Source: Protonemura montana
Taxonomy: Eukaryota; Arthropoda; Insecta; Plecoptera; Nemouridae
DNA length: 64,000 bases
Direction: 5' to 3'
Assembly: GCA_947568835.1 (NCBI GenBank)
Contig: OX387607.1
Location: 19,557,277-19,621,276, forward strand
The notes beneath the pieces are model-generated. The model searched no databases, was not told where the DNA came from, and worked only from the letters and a program-made list of their open reading frames with translations. A program made the translations under genes and the position numbers. This document shows positions 39,585 through 52,382 of this stretch, piece after piece. Position 1 is the first letter of the stretch; the number at the start of each line of letters is the position of its first letter.

Positions 39585-42500
39585 CCAGACTATCTGCCTC
39601 GCTAGCTAGACGCTCCAGGCACTCTGCCTCGCTACTTAGACGCTCCAGACACTCTGCCTCGCTAGCCAGGCGCTCTAGACACTCTGGCTCGCTACCCAGA
39701 CGCTTTAGACTCTCTGCCTCGCTAGCCAGCCGCTCCAGACACTCTGCCACGCTAGCCAGACCCTCCAGACACTCTGCCTTGCAAGCCAGGCGCTCCAGAC
39801 ACTCTGCTTCGCTACCAAGCCGCTTCAGACTATCTGCCACGCTAGCCAGTGGCTCCAGACTATCTGCCACGCCAGCCAGAGGCTCCAGACACTCTGCCAC
39901 GCTAGCTTGCCGCTCCAGAAGCTCTGCCTCGATAGCCAGGCGCTCCAAACACTCTTTCTTGCTAGCCTGTCGCTCCAGACACCTTGCCTCCCAAGCCAGA
40001 CGCTCCAGAAGCTCTGCTTCGCTAGCCAGCCTTTCCAGACACTCTGCCATGCTAGCCAGACGCTCTAAACTATCTCCACGCTAGCCAGAGGCTCCAGACA
40101 TTCTGCCTTGCTACCCAGACGCTCCAGACACTCTGCTTCGCTAGTCAGGCGCTCCAGACACTCTGCTTTGCTACCCAGACGCTCCAGGGTATCTGCCACG
40201 CTTTCCAGAGGCTGCAGACACGCTGCCATGCTAGCAAGACGCTCCAGACTTTCTGCCTTGCTACGTAAACCTTACAGACACTCTGCCTCGCTAGCCAGGC
40301 GCTCCAGGCACTCTGCCTCGCTACCCAGACGCTCCAGACTATCTGCCACGCTAGCTAGACGCTCCAGGCACTTTGCCTCGCTACTTAGACGCTCCAGACA
40401 CTCTGCCTTGCTACCCAGACGCACCAGACACTCTGCCTCGCTACCCAGACGCTCCAGGGTATCTGCCACGCTAGCCAGAGGCTGTAGACACTCTGCAATG
40501 CTAGCCAGACGCTCCAGACACTCTGCCACGCTAGCCAGACGCTCCAGACACTCTGATTCGCTATTAAGACGCTTCAGACTCCTTGCCTCGCTACCCAGAC
40601 ACACCAGACACTCTGCCTCGCTGGCTAGACGCTCCAGACACTCTGCCTTGCTACCCAGACCCTCCAGACACTCTGCCTCGCTACCCAGACGCTCCAGACA
40701 CTCTGCCTCGCTATCCAGGACCCCTAGACACTCTGCCTTTGCTATTCAGACGCTCCAGACACTCTGCCTCGCTAGCTAGACGCTCCAGACTATCTGACAC
40801 GCTGGTTAGAGGCTCCAGACACTCTGCCATGCTAGCTAGACGCTCCAGACACTCTGCCTTGCTACCCAGACCATCCAGACACTCTGCCTCGCTAGCAAGG
40901 CGCTTCTGACACTCTGCCTCGCTAGCCAGAGGCTCCAGACACTCTGCCTCGCTAGCTAGACGCTCCAGAATATCTGACACGCTGGCCAGAGGCTCCAGAC
41001 ACTCTGCCACGCTAGCTAGACGCTCCAGACACTCTGCCTTGCTACCCAGACCCTCCAGACACTCTGCCTCGCTAGCCAGGCGCTCAAGACACTCTGCTTC
41101 GCTACCAAGCCGCTTCAGACTATCTGCCACGCTAGCCAGTGGCTCCAGACTATCTGCCACGCCAGGCAGAGGCTCCAGACACTCTGCCACGCTAGCTAGC
41201 CGCTCCAGACACTCTGATTCGCTATTAAGACGCTTCAGACTCCTTGCCTCGCTACCCAGACACACCAGACACTCTGCCTCGCTGGCTAGACGCTCCAGAC
41301 ACTCTGTCTTGCTACCCAGACCCTCCAGACACTCTGCCTCGCTACCCAGACGCTCCAGACACTCTGCCTCGCTATCCAGGACCCCTAGACACTCTGCCTT
41401 TGCTATTCAGACGCTCCAGACACTCTGCCTCGCTAGCTAGACGCTCCAGACTATCTGACACGCTGGTTAGAGGCTCCAGACACTCTTCCATGCTAGCTAG
41501 ACGCTCCAGACACTCTGCCTTGCTACCCAGACCCTCCAGACACTCTGCCTCGCTAGCAAGGCGCTTCTGACACTCTGCCTCGCTAGCCAGAGGCTCCAGA
41601 CACTCTGCCTCGCTAGCTAGACGCTCCAGAATATCTGACACGCTGGCCAGAGGCTCCAGACACTCTGCCACGCTAGCTAGACGCTCCAGACACTCTGCCT
41701 TGCTACCCAGACCCTCCAGACACTCTGCCTCGCTAGCCAGGCGCTCTAGACACTCTGCTTCGCTACCAAGCCGCTTCAGACTATCTGCCACGCTAGCCAG
41801 TGGCTCCAGACTATCTGCCACGCCAGCCAGAGGCTCCAGACACTCTGCCACGCTAGCTAGCCGCTCCAGAAGCTCTGCCTCGATAGCCAGGCGCTCCAAT
41901 CACTCTTTCTTGCAAGCCTGTCGCTCCAGACACCTTGCCTCCCAAGCCAGACGCTCCAGAAGCTCTGCTTCGCTAGCCAGCCTTTCCAGACACTCTGCCA
42001 TGCTAGCCAGAGGCTCCAAACTATCTCTTCGCTAGCCAGAGGCTCCAGACATTCTGCCTTGCTATCCAGACGCTCCAGACACTCTGCTTCGCTAGTCAGG
42101 CGCTCCAGACACTCTGCTTTGCTACCCAGACGCTCCACGGTATCTGCCACGCTTTCCAGAGGCTGCAGACACGCTGCCATGCTATAAAGACGCTCCAGAC
42201 TTTCTGCCTTGCTACGTAGACCCTCCAGACACTCTGCCTCGCTAGCCAGGCGCTCCAGACACTCTGCCTCGCTACCCAGACGCTCCAGACTATCTGCCAC
42301 GCTAGCCAGTGGCTCCAGACACTCTGCTACGCTAGCTAGACGCTCCAGGCACTCTGCCTCGCTACTGAGACGCTCCAGACACTCTGCCTCGCTAGCCAGC
42401 GGCTCCAGACACTCTGCCACGCTAGCTAGACGCTCCAGGCACTCTGCCTCGCTACTTAGACGCTCCAGACACTCTGCCTCGCTAGCCAGGCGCTCCAGAC

Positions 42501-43605
42501 ACTCTGCCTCGCTACTAAGACGCTCCAGACACTCTGCCTCGCTAGCCAGGCGCTCCAGACACTCTGCCATGCTAGCCAGACGCTCCAGACTTTCTGCCAC
42601 GCTAGCCAGACGCTCCAGACACTATCCCACGCTAGCTTGACGCTCCAGACACTCTGCCTTGCTACCCAGAGCCTCGTGACCCTCTGCCACGCTAGCTAGA
42701 CGCTCCAGGCACTCTGCCTCACTACTAAGACGTTCCAGACACTCTGTCTCGCTAGACAGGCGCTCCAGACACTCTGGCTCTCTACCTAGACGCTTCAGAC
42801 ACTCTGCCTCGCTAGCTAGGCGCTCCAGACTATCTGCCACGCTAGCCAGAGGCTCCAGACACTCTGCCACGCTAGCTAGACGCTCCAGACACTCTGCCAC
42901 ACAAGCCAGACACTCCAGACACTTAGCCACGCTAGCTAGACGCTTGAGGCACCCTGCCTCGCTACTTAGAGGCTCCAGACACTCTGCCTCGCTAGCCAGG
43001 CGCTCAAAACACTCTGCCTCGCTAGCCAGGCGCTCCAAAACACTCTTCCTTGCTAGCCTGTCGCTCCAGACACTCTGCCTCCCAAGCCAGACGCTCCAGA
43101 AGCTCTGATTCGCTAGCCAGGCTATCCAGACACTCTGCCATGCTAGCCAGACGCTCCAAAATATCTGCGACGCTAGCCAGAGGCTCCAGACATTATGCCA
43201 CCATAGCTAGACGCTCCAGACCATCTTCCTTGCTACCCAGACGCTCCAGACACTCTGCTTCGCTAGCCAGGCGCTCCAGACACACTGCCTCGCTACCCAG
43301 ACGCTCCAGGGTATCTGCCACGCTAGCCAGAGGCTGCAGACACGCTGCCATGCTAGCCAGACGCTCCAGACACTTTGCCTCGTTACCCAGACGCACCAGA
43401 CACTCTGCCTCGCTAGCAAGGCGCTTCTGACACTCTGCCTCGCTAGCCAGAGGCTCCAGACACTCTGCCTCGCTAGCTAGACGCTCCAGACTATCTGACA
43501 CGCTGGCCAGAGGCTCCAGACACTCTGCCTCACTACTAAGACGTTCCAGACACTCTGTCTCGCTAGACAGGCGCTCCAGACACTCTGGCTCTCTACCTAG
43601 ACGCT
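39585..43605. repeat. HOR B, copy 2 (4,021 bp)
   Basis: Second copy at offset 4,021. A few differences from copy 1 were noticed, for example gctccaatcactc near 41896 against gctccaaacactc. At 43606 it does not switch as copy 1 did; it continues into the A-like order (acgcttcagacactctg), so the crossover register differs from that of the A array. Confidence 0.86.
40549..41870. repeat. 661-bp internal tandem duplication in B copy 2
   Basis: Paired 661-bp segments with 31-mers at 40711 and 41372, equal to those of B copy 1 shifted by 4,021. Confidence 0.78.
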
Positions 43606-43990
43606 TCAGACACTCTGCCTCGCTAGCTAGGCGCTCCAGACTATCTGCCACGCTAGCCAGAGGCTCCAGACACTTTGCCACGCTAGCTAGACGCTCCAGA
43701 CACTCTGCCACGCAAGCCAGACACTCCAGACACTTAGCCACGCTAGCTAGACGCTTGAGGCACCCTGCTTCGCTACTTAAAGGCTCCAGACACTCTGCCT
43801 CGCTAGCCAGGCGCTCAAAACACTCTGCCTCGCTAGCCAGGCGCTCCAAAACACTCTTCCTTGCTAGCCTGTCGCTCCAGACACTCTGCCTCCCAAGCCA
43901 GACGCTCCAGAAGCTCTGATTCGCTAGCCAGGCTATCCAGACACTCTGCCATGCTAGCCAGACGCTCCAAAATATCTGCGACGCTAGCCA

Positions 43991-44110
43991 GAGGCTCCAG
44001 ACATTCTGCCACCATAGCTAGACGCTCCAGACCATCTTCCTTGCTACCCAGAGGCTCCAGACATTCTGCCACCATAGCTAGACGCTCCAGACCATCTTCC
44101 TTGCTACCCA
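43991..44110. repeat. Exact 60-bp tandem duplication (two monomers)
   Basis: 43991-44050 and 44051-44110 are identical 60-bp blocks, each starting gaggctccagacattctg and ending ttgctaccca. Other copies of this region carry the block once. It is the smallest recent duplication I could resolve, unique to this site, and shows the two-monomer step by which larger blocks change length. Confidence 0.9.
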
Positions 44111-45462
44111 GACGCTCCAGACACTCTGCTTCGCTAGCCAGGCGCTCCAGACACACTGCCTCGCTACCCAGACGCTCCAGGGTATCTGCCACGCTAGCCA
44201 GAGGCTGCAGACACGCTGCCATGCTAGCCAGACGCTCCAGACACTTTGCCTCGTTACCCAGACGCACCAGACACTCTGCCTCGCTAGCAAGGCGCTTCTG
44301 ACACTCTGCCTCGCTAGCCAGAGGCTCCAGACACTCTGCCTCGCTAGCTAGACGCTCCAGACTATCTGACACGCTGGCCAGAGGCTCCAGACACTCTGCC
44401 ACGCTAGCTAGACGCTCCAGACACTCTGCCTTGCTACCCAGACCCTCCAGACACTCTGCATCGCTACCCAGACGCTCCAGACTATCTGCCTCGCTAGCTA
44501 GACGCTCCAGGCACTCTGCCTCGCTACTTAGACGCTCCAGACACTCTGCCTCGCTAGCCAGGCGCTCTAGACACTCTGGCTCGCTACCCAGACGCTTTAG
44601 ACTCTCTGCCTCGCTAGCCAGCCGCTCCAGACACTCTGCCACGCTAGCCAGACCCTCCAGACACTCTGCCTTGCAAGCCAGGCGCTCCAGACACTCTGCT
44701 TCGCTACCAAGCCGCTTCAGACTATCTGCCACGCTAGCCAGTGGCTCCAGACTATCTGCCACGCCAGCCAGAGGCTCCAGACACTCTGCCACGCTAGCTT
44801 GCCGCTCCAGAAGCTCTGCCTCGATAGCCAGGCGCTCCAAACACTCTTTCTTGCTAGCCTGTCGCTCCAGACACCTTGCCTCCCAAGCCAGACGCTCCAG
44901 AAGCTCTGCTTCGCTAGCCAGCCTTTCCAGACACTCTGCCATGCTAGCCAGACGCTCTAAACTATCTCCACGCTAGCCAGAGGCTCCAGACATTCTGCCT
45001 TGCTACCCAGACGCTCCAGACACTCTGCTTCGCTAGTCAGGCGCTCCAGACACTCTGCTTTGCTACCCAGACGCTCCAGGGTATCTGCCACGCTTTCCAG
45101 AGGCTGCAGACACGCTGCCATGCTAGCAAGACGCTCCAGACTTTCTGCCTTGCTACGTAAACCTTACAGACACTCTGCCTCGCTAGCCAGGCGCTCCAGG
45201 CACTCTGCCTCGCTACCCAGACGCTCCAGACTATCTGCCACGCTAGCTAGACGCTCCAGGCACTTTGCCTCGCTACTTAGACGCTCCAGACACTCTGCCT
45301 TGCTACCCAGACGCACCAGACACTCTGCCTCGCTACCCAGACGCTCCAGGGTATCTGCCACGCTAGCCAGAGGCTGTAGACACTCTGCAATGCTAGCCAG
45401 ACGCTCCAGACACTCTGCCACGCTAGCCAGACGCTCCAGACACTCTGATTCGCTATTAAGAC

Positions 45463-46551
45463 GCTTCAGACTCCTTGCCTCGCTACCCAGACACACCAGA
45501 CACTCTGCCTCGCTGGCTAGACGCTCCAGACACTCTGCCTTGCTACCCAGACCCTCCAGACACTCTGCCTCGCTACCCAGACGCTCCAGACACTCTGCCT
45601 CGCTATCCAGGACCCCTAGACACTCTGCCTTTGCTATTCAGACGCTCCAGACACTCTGCCTCGCTAGCTAGACGCTCCAGACTATCTGACACGCTGGTTA
45701 GAGGCTCCAGACACTCTGCCACGCTAGCTAGACGCTCCAGACACTCTGCTTTGCTACCCAGACCCTCCAGACACTCTGCCTCGCTAGCAAGGCGCTTCTG
45801 ACACTCTGCCTCGCTAGCCAGAGGCTCCAGACACTCTGCCTCGCTAGCTAGACGCTCCAGACTATCTGACACGCTGGCCAGAGGCTCCAGACACTCTGCC
45901 ACGCTAGCTAGACGCTCCAGACACTCTGCCTTGCAACCCAGACCCTCTAGACACTCTGCCTCGCTAGCCAGGCGCTCTAGACACTCTGCTTCGCTACCAA
46001 GCCGCTTCAGACTCCTTGCCTCGCTACCCAGACACACCAGACACTCTGCCTCGCTGGCTAGACGCTCCAGACACTCTGCCTTGCTACCCAGACCCTCCAG
46101 ACACTCTGCCTCGCTACTCAGACGCTCCAGACACTCTGCCTCGCTATCCAGGACCCCTAGACACTCTGCCTTTGCTATTCAGACGCTCCAGACACTCTGC
46201 CTCGCTAGCTAGACGCTCCAGACTATCTGACACGCTGGTTAGAGACTCCAGACACTCTGCCACGCTAGCTAGACGCTCCAGACACTCTGCCTTGCTACCC
46301 AGACCCTCCAGACACTCTGCCTCGCTAGCAAGGCGCTTCTGACACTCTGCCTCGCTAGCCAGAGGCTCCAGACACTCTGCCTCGCTAGCTAGACGCTCCA
46401 GACTATCTGACACGCTGGCCAGAGGCTCCAGACACTCTGCCACGCTAGCTAGACGCTCCAGACACTCTGCCTTGCAACCCAGACCCTCTAGACACTCTGC
46501 CTCGCTAGCCAGGCGCTCTAGACACTCTGCTTCGCTACCAAGCCGCTTCAG
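45463..46551. repeat. 541-bp internal tandem duplication
   Basis: Segments 45463-46003 and 46004-46544, with homology running to 46551. Each has one 31-mer (45603, 46144), so 541 = 17 x 30 + 31. It corresponds to the 661-bp pair of A and B but is four monomers shorter, with the junction in a different monomer (ctaccaagccgcttcag joined to actccttgcc). Confidence 0.82.
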
Positions 46552-46928
46552 CCTATCTGCCACGCTAGCCAGTGGCTCCAGACTATCTGCCACGCCAGCC
46601 AGAGGCTCCAGACACTCTGCCACGCTAGCTAGCCGCTCCAGAAGCTCTGCCTCGATAGCCAGGCGCTCCAAACACTCTTTCTTGCTAGCCTGTCGCTCAA
46701 GACACCTTGCCTCCCAAGCCAGACGCTCCAGAAGCTCTGCTTCGCTAGCCAGCCTTTCCAGACACTCTGCCATGCTAGCCAGAGGCTCCAAACTATCTCC
46801 ACGCTAGCCAGAGGCTTCAGACATTCTGCCTTGCTACCCAGACGCTCCAGACACTCTGCTTCGCTAGTCAGGCGCTCCAGACACTCTGCTTTGCTACCTA
46901 GACGCTTCAGACATTCTGCCTTGCTACC

Positions 46929-49354
46929 CAGACGCTCCAGACACTCTGCCTCGCTAGCCAGGCGCTCCAGACACTCTGGCTCGCTACCTAGACGCTTCAG
47001 ACACTCTGCCTTGCTAGCCAGCCGCTCCAGACACTCTGCCATGCTAGCCAGACCCTCCAGACACTATGCTTTGCAAGCCAAGCGCTCCAGACACTCTGCC
47101 TCGCTAGCCAGGCGCTCTAGACACTCTGCCTCGCTACCCAGACGCTCAAGACTATATGCCACGCTAGCTAGTGGCTCCAGGCACTCTGCCACGCTAGCTA
47201 GACGCTCCAGGCACTCTGCCTCGCTACTTGGACGCTCCAGACACTCTGCCTCGCTAGCCAGGCGCTCCAGACACTCTGCTTCTCTACCAAGACGCTTCAG
47301 ACTATCTGCCACGCTAGCTAGTGGCCCCAGACCATCTGCCACGCTAGCCAGAGGCTTCAGACACTCTGCTTCTCTACCAAGACGCTTCAGACTATCTGCC
47401 ACGCTAGCCAGTGGCTCCAGACTATCTGCCACGCTAGCCAGAGGCTTCAGACACTCTGCCACGCTAGCTAGACGCTCCAGATAATTTGCCTCGCTAGCCA
47501 GACGCACCAGACTTTCTGCCACGCTAGCCAGACGCTCCAGACACTATGCCACGCTAGCAAGAAGCTCCAGACTCTCTGCCTTGCTACCCAGACCGTCCAG
47601 ACACTCTGCCTCGCTAGCCAAGCGCTCCAGACACATCCTGCCGCGCTACCCAGACGCTTCAGACCATCTGCCACGCTTGCCAGGCGCTCAAAACACTCTG
47701 CCACGCTAGCCAGACGCTCCAGAAGCTCTGCTTCGCTAGCCAGGCGCTCCAGACACTCTGCCTCGCTACACAGACGCTCCAGAGTATCTGCCACGCTAGC
47801 CAGAGGCTGCAGACACGCTGCCACGCTAGCTAGACGCTCCATGCACTCTGCCTCGCTACTTAGACGCTCCAGACACTCTGCCTCGCTAGCCAGGCTCTCC
47901 AGACACTCTGGCTCGCTCCCATACGCTCCAGACTTTCTGCCTCGCTAGCCAGCCGCACCAGACACACTGCCACGCTAGCCAGACACTCTAGAAATTTTGC
48001 TTTGCTACTTAGACGCTCCAGACACTTTGCCTTGCTACCCAGATGCACCAGACACTCTGCCTTGCTACCCAGACCCTCCAGACACTCTGTTTCGCTACCC
48101 AGACGCTCCAGGGCATCTGCCACGCTAGCCAGAGGCTGCAGACACTCTGCAATGCTAGCCAGACGCTCCAGACACTCTGCCACGCTGGCCAGACCCTCCA
48201 GACACTCTGATTCGCTTCTAAGACACTCCAGACACCTTGCCTCGCTACCCAGACACACCAGACACTCTGCCTCGCTAGCTAGAAACTCCAGACACTCTGC
48301 CTTGCTGGCCAGACGCTCCAGACTTTCTGCCACGCTAGCCAGAGGTTTCTGACACTCTGCTTCGCTAGCTTGACGCTCCAGACCCTCTGCCTCGCTAGCT
48401 AGACGCTCCAGACACTCTGCCTCGCTACCCAGACCCTCCAGACACTCTGCCTCGCTAGCCAGGCGTTCCAGACACTCTGCCATGCTAGCCAGACGCTCCA
48501 GACTTTCTGCCACGCTAGCCAGACGCTCCAGACACTATCCCACGCTAGGTTGACGCTCCAGACACTCTGCCTTGCTACCCAGACCCTCCAGACTATCTTC
48601 CACGCTAGCTAGACGCTCCAGACACTCTGCCACGCTAGCCAGACACTCCAGACACTTAGCCACGCTAGCTAGACGCTTGAGGCACCCTGCTTTGCTACTT
48701 AGAGGCTCCAGACACTCTGCCTCGCTAGCCAGGCGCTCCAGACACTTTGCCATGCTAGCTAGACGCTCCAGACACTCTGCCGCGCTAGCCAGACCTTCCA
48801 GACTCACTGGTTTGCTTGCTAGGCTTTCCAGACACTCTGCCATGCTAGCCAGACGCTCCAAACTATCTGCGACGCTAGCCAGAGGCTCCAGACATTCTGC
48901 CACCATAGCTAGACGCTCCAGACCTTCTGCCTTGCTACCCAGACGCTCCAGACACTCTGCTTCGCTAGCCAGGCGCTCCAGACACACTGCCTCGCTACCC
49001 AGACGCTCCAGGGTATCTGCCACGCTAGCCAGAGGCTGCAGACACGCTGCCATGCTAGCCAGACGCTCCAGACACTTTGCTTCGTTACCCAGACGCACCA
49101 GACATTCTGCCTCGCTAGCAAGGCGCTTCTGACACTCTGCCTCGCTAGCCAGAGGCTCCAGACACTCTGCCTCGCTAGCTAGACGCTTTAGACTATCTGA
49201 CACGGAAGCCAGGCCCTCCAGACACTCTGGCACGCTACACAGACTTTTCAGACACTCTGCCTCGCTAGCCAGCTGCTCCAGACACTCTGCCACGCTAGCC
49301 AGACCCTCCAGACACTCTGCCTCGCAAGCCAGGCGCTCCAGACACTCTGCCTCG
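46929..49354. repeat. C-type repeat, copy 1 of the 3,002-bp spacing
   Basis: Matches 49931-52382. The offset is 3,002 up to about 48600 and 3,032 beyond, because one 30-bp monomer (cagaggctccagacactctgc type) is missing here near 48607. It contains the 32-bp monomer at 47614 and the 29-bp monomer at 47916. The right part, from about 48000, matches 12807-14160 at offset 35,195. Confidence 0.83.
47614..47645. repeat. 32-bp monomer, 'acacatcctgccgcg' type
   Basis: Two extra bases in the right half, reading acacatcctgccgcg. Copies occur at 47614-47645 and 50616-50647 only, so it marks the 3,002-bp pair. The +2 and -1 of this and neighbouring variants account for the spacing 3,002 = 100 x 30 + 2. 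Confidence 0.82.
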
Positions 49355-49930
49355 CTAGCCGGACGCGTTCCAAACACTCTTCCTTGCTAGCCTGTCGCTC
49401 CAGACACTCTGCCTACCAAGCCAGACGCTCAAGAAGCTCTGCTTCGCTAGCCAGGCTTTCCAGACACTCTGCCTTGCTAGCCAGACGCTCCAAACTATCT
49501 GCCACGCTAGCCAGAGGCTCCAAACATTCTGCCACCCTAGCTAGACGCTCCAGATACTCTGCTTGCTACGTAGACCCTCCAGACACTCTGCCTCGCTAGC
49601 CAGGCGCTCCAGACACTCTGCCTCGCTACCCAGACGCTCCAGACACTCTGATTCGCTACCCAGACGCTAAAGACACTTTGCCTCGCTACCCAGACGCACC
49701 AGACACTCTGCCTCGCTAGCCAGGCGCTTCAGACACTCTGCCACGCTAGCTAGAAGCTCCAGACACTCTGCCTTGCTACCCAGACCCTCCAGACACTCTG
49801 CCTCGCTAGCCAGGCGCTCTAGACACTCTGCCTCGCTACCCAGACGCTACAGACTATCTGCCACGCTAGCCAGTGGCTCCAGACACTCTGCCACGCTAGC
49901 TAGACGCTCCAGGCACTCTGCCTCGCTACT
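49355..49930. repeat. Junction segment with private monomers
   Basis: Still satellite, but with a monomer order I could not match elsewhere in the window. It opens with a 32-bp monomer (49355-49386, containing ggacgcgttcc) and has a 29-bp monomer at 49537-49565 ending actctgcttg. Private variants include cagacgctaaagac near 49662. It separates the two C-type copies. Confidence 0.7.
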
Positions 49931-52382
49931 CAGACGCTCCAGACACTCTGCCTCGCTAGCCAGGCGCTCCAGACACTCTGGCTCGCTACCTAGACGCTTC
50001 AGACACTCTGCCTTGCTAGCCAGCCGCTCCAGACACTCTGCCATGCTAGCCAGACCCTCCAGACACTATGCTTTGCAAGCCAAGCGCTCCAGACACTCTG
50101 CCTCGCTAGCCAGGCGCTCTAGACACTCTGCCTCGCTACCCAGACGCTCAAGACTATATGCCACGCTAGCTAGTGGCTCCAGGCACTCTGCCACGCTAGC
50201 TAGACGCTCCAGGCACTCTGCCTCGCTACTTGGACGCTCCAGACACTCTGCCTCGCTAGCCAGGCGCTCCAGACACTCTGCTTCTCTACCAAGACGCTTC
50301 AGACTATCTGCCACGCTAGCTAGTGGCCCCAGACTATCTGCAACGCTAGCCAGAGGCTTCAGACACTCTGCTTCTCTACCAAGACGCTTCAGACTATCTG
50401 CCACGCTAGCCAGTGGCTCCAGACTATCTGCCACGCTAGCCAGAGGCTTCAGACACTCTGCCACGCTAGCTAGACGCTCCAGATAATTTGCCTCGCTAGC
50501 CAGACGCACCAGACTTTCTCCCACGCTAGCCAGACGCTCCAGACACTATGCCACGCTAGCTAGAAGCTCCAGACTCTCTGCCTTGCTACCCAGACCGTCC
50601 AGACACTCTGCCTCGCTAGCCAAGCGCTCCAGACACATCCTGCCGCGCTACCCAGACGCTTCAGACCATCTGCCACGCTTGCCAGGCGCTCAAAACACTC
50701 TGCCACGCTAGCCAGACGCTCCAGAAGCTCTGCTTCGCTAGCCAGGCGCTCCAGACACTCTGCCTCGCTACACAGACGCTCCAGAGTATCTGCCACGCTA
50801 GCCAGAGGCTGCAGACACGCTGCCACGCTAGCTAGACGCTCCAGGCACTCTGCCTCGCTACTTAGACGCTCCAGACACTCTGCCTCGCTAGCCAGGCTCT
50901 CCAGACACTCTGGCTCGCTCCCATACGCTCCAGACTTTCTGCCTCGCTAGCCAGCCGCACCAGACACACTGCCACGCTAGCCAGACACTCTAGAAACTTT
51001 GCTTTGCTACTTAGACGCTCCAGACACTTTGCCTTGCTACCCAGATGCACCAGACACTCTGCCTTGCTACCCAGACCCTCCAGACACTCTGTTTCGCTAC
51101 CCAGACGCTCCAGGGCATCTGCCACGCTAGCCAGAGGCTGCAGACACTCTGCAATGCTAGCCAGACGCTCCAGACACTCTGCCACGCTGGCCAGACCCTC
51201 CAGACACTCTGATTCGCTTCTAAGACACTCCAGACACCTTGCCTCGCTACCCAGACACACCAGACACTCTGCCTCGCTAGCTAGAAACTCCAGACACTCT
51301 GCCTTGCTGGCCAGACGCTCCAGACTTTCTGCCACGCTAGCCAGAGGTTTCTGACACTCTGCTTCGCTAGCTTGACGCTCCAGACCCTCTGCCTCGCTAG
51401 CTAGACGCTCCAGACACTCTGCCTCGCTACCCAGACCCTCTAGACACTCTGCCTCGCTAGCCAGGCGTTCCAGACACTCTGCCATGCTAGCCAGACGCTC
51501 CAGACTTTCTGCCACGCTAGCCAGACGCTCCAGACACTATCCCACGCTAGGTTGACGCTCCAGACACTCTGCCTTGCTACCCAGACCCTCCAGACTATCT
51601 TCCACGCTAGCCAGAGGCTCCAGACACTCTGCCACGCTAGCTAGACGCTCCAGACACTCTGCCACGCTAGCCAGACACTCCAGACACTTAGCCACGCTAG
51701 CTAGACGCTTGAGGCACCCTGCTTTGCTACTTAGAGGCTCCAGACACTCTGCCTCGCTAGCCAGGCGCTCCAGACACTTTGCCATGCTAGCTAGACGCTC
51801 CAGACACTCTGCCGCGCTAGCCAGACCTTCCAGACTCACTGGTTTGCTTGCTAGGCTTTCCAGACACTCTGCCATGCTAGCCAGACGCTCCAAACTATCT
51901 GCGACGCTAGCCAGAGGCTCCAGACATTCTGCCACCATAGCTAGACGCTCCAGACCTTCTGCCTTGCTACCCAGACGCTCCAGACACTCTGCTTCGCTAG
52001 CCAGGCGCTCCAGACACACTGCCTCGCTACCCAGACGCTCCAGGGTATCTGCCACGCTAGCCAGAGGCTGCAGACACGCTGCCATGCTAGCCAGACGCTC
52101 CAGACACTTTGCTTCGTTACCCAGACGCACCAGACATTCTGCCTCGCTAGCAAGGCGCTTCTGACACTCTGCCTCGCTAGCCAGAGGCTCCAGACACTCT
52201 GCCTCGCTAGCTAGACGCTTTAGACTATCTGACACGCAAGCCAGGCCCTCCAGACACTCTGGCACGCTACACAGACTTTTCAGACACTCTGCCTCGCTAG
52301 CCAGCTGCTCCAGACACTCTGCCACGCTAGCCAGACCCTCCAGACACTCTGCCTCGCAAGCCAGGCGCTCCAGACACTCTGC
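49931..52382. repeat. C-type repeat, copy 2 of the 3,002-bp spacing
   Basis: Second copy of 46929-49354, including the 32-mer at 50616 and the 29-mer at 50918. It retains the monomer lost in copy 1 near 48607. Small differences include gactatctgcaacg near 50331 against gaccatctgccacg near 47329. After 52382 it continues in the order of 14180 onward. Confidence 0.82.

Larger units (their letters stand above)
43606..46928. repeat. Composite A/E-like segment
   Basis: Satellite monomers without a gene. 43606 to about 44110 follows the A order seen at 4060-4560. From about 44300 to 45700 it matches 35400-36800 at offset 8,913. 45463-46551 is a 541-bp duplication. 46552 to about 46880 resembles A sequence near 2240-2580, then drifts into the C-type order. 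It carries a unique 60-bp duplication at 43991-44110. Confidence 0.75.

Noticed and set aside
43833-44942. Protein gene for a decapeptide-repeat (EAECLERLAS) protein on the minus strand
   Set aside because: The frame is open only because the 30-bp monomer has no stop in four frames. It is cut by shared stop codons and +1/-1 monomers, the variants I compared fall mostly at codon positions 1 and 2, and no promoter, start context or non-repeat domain exists.
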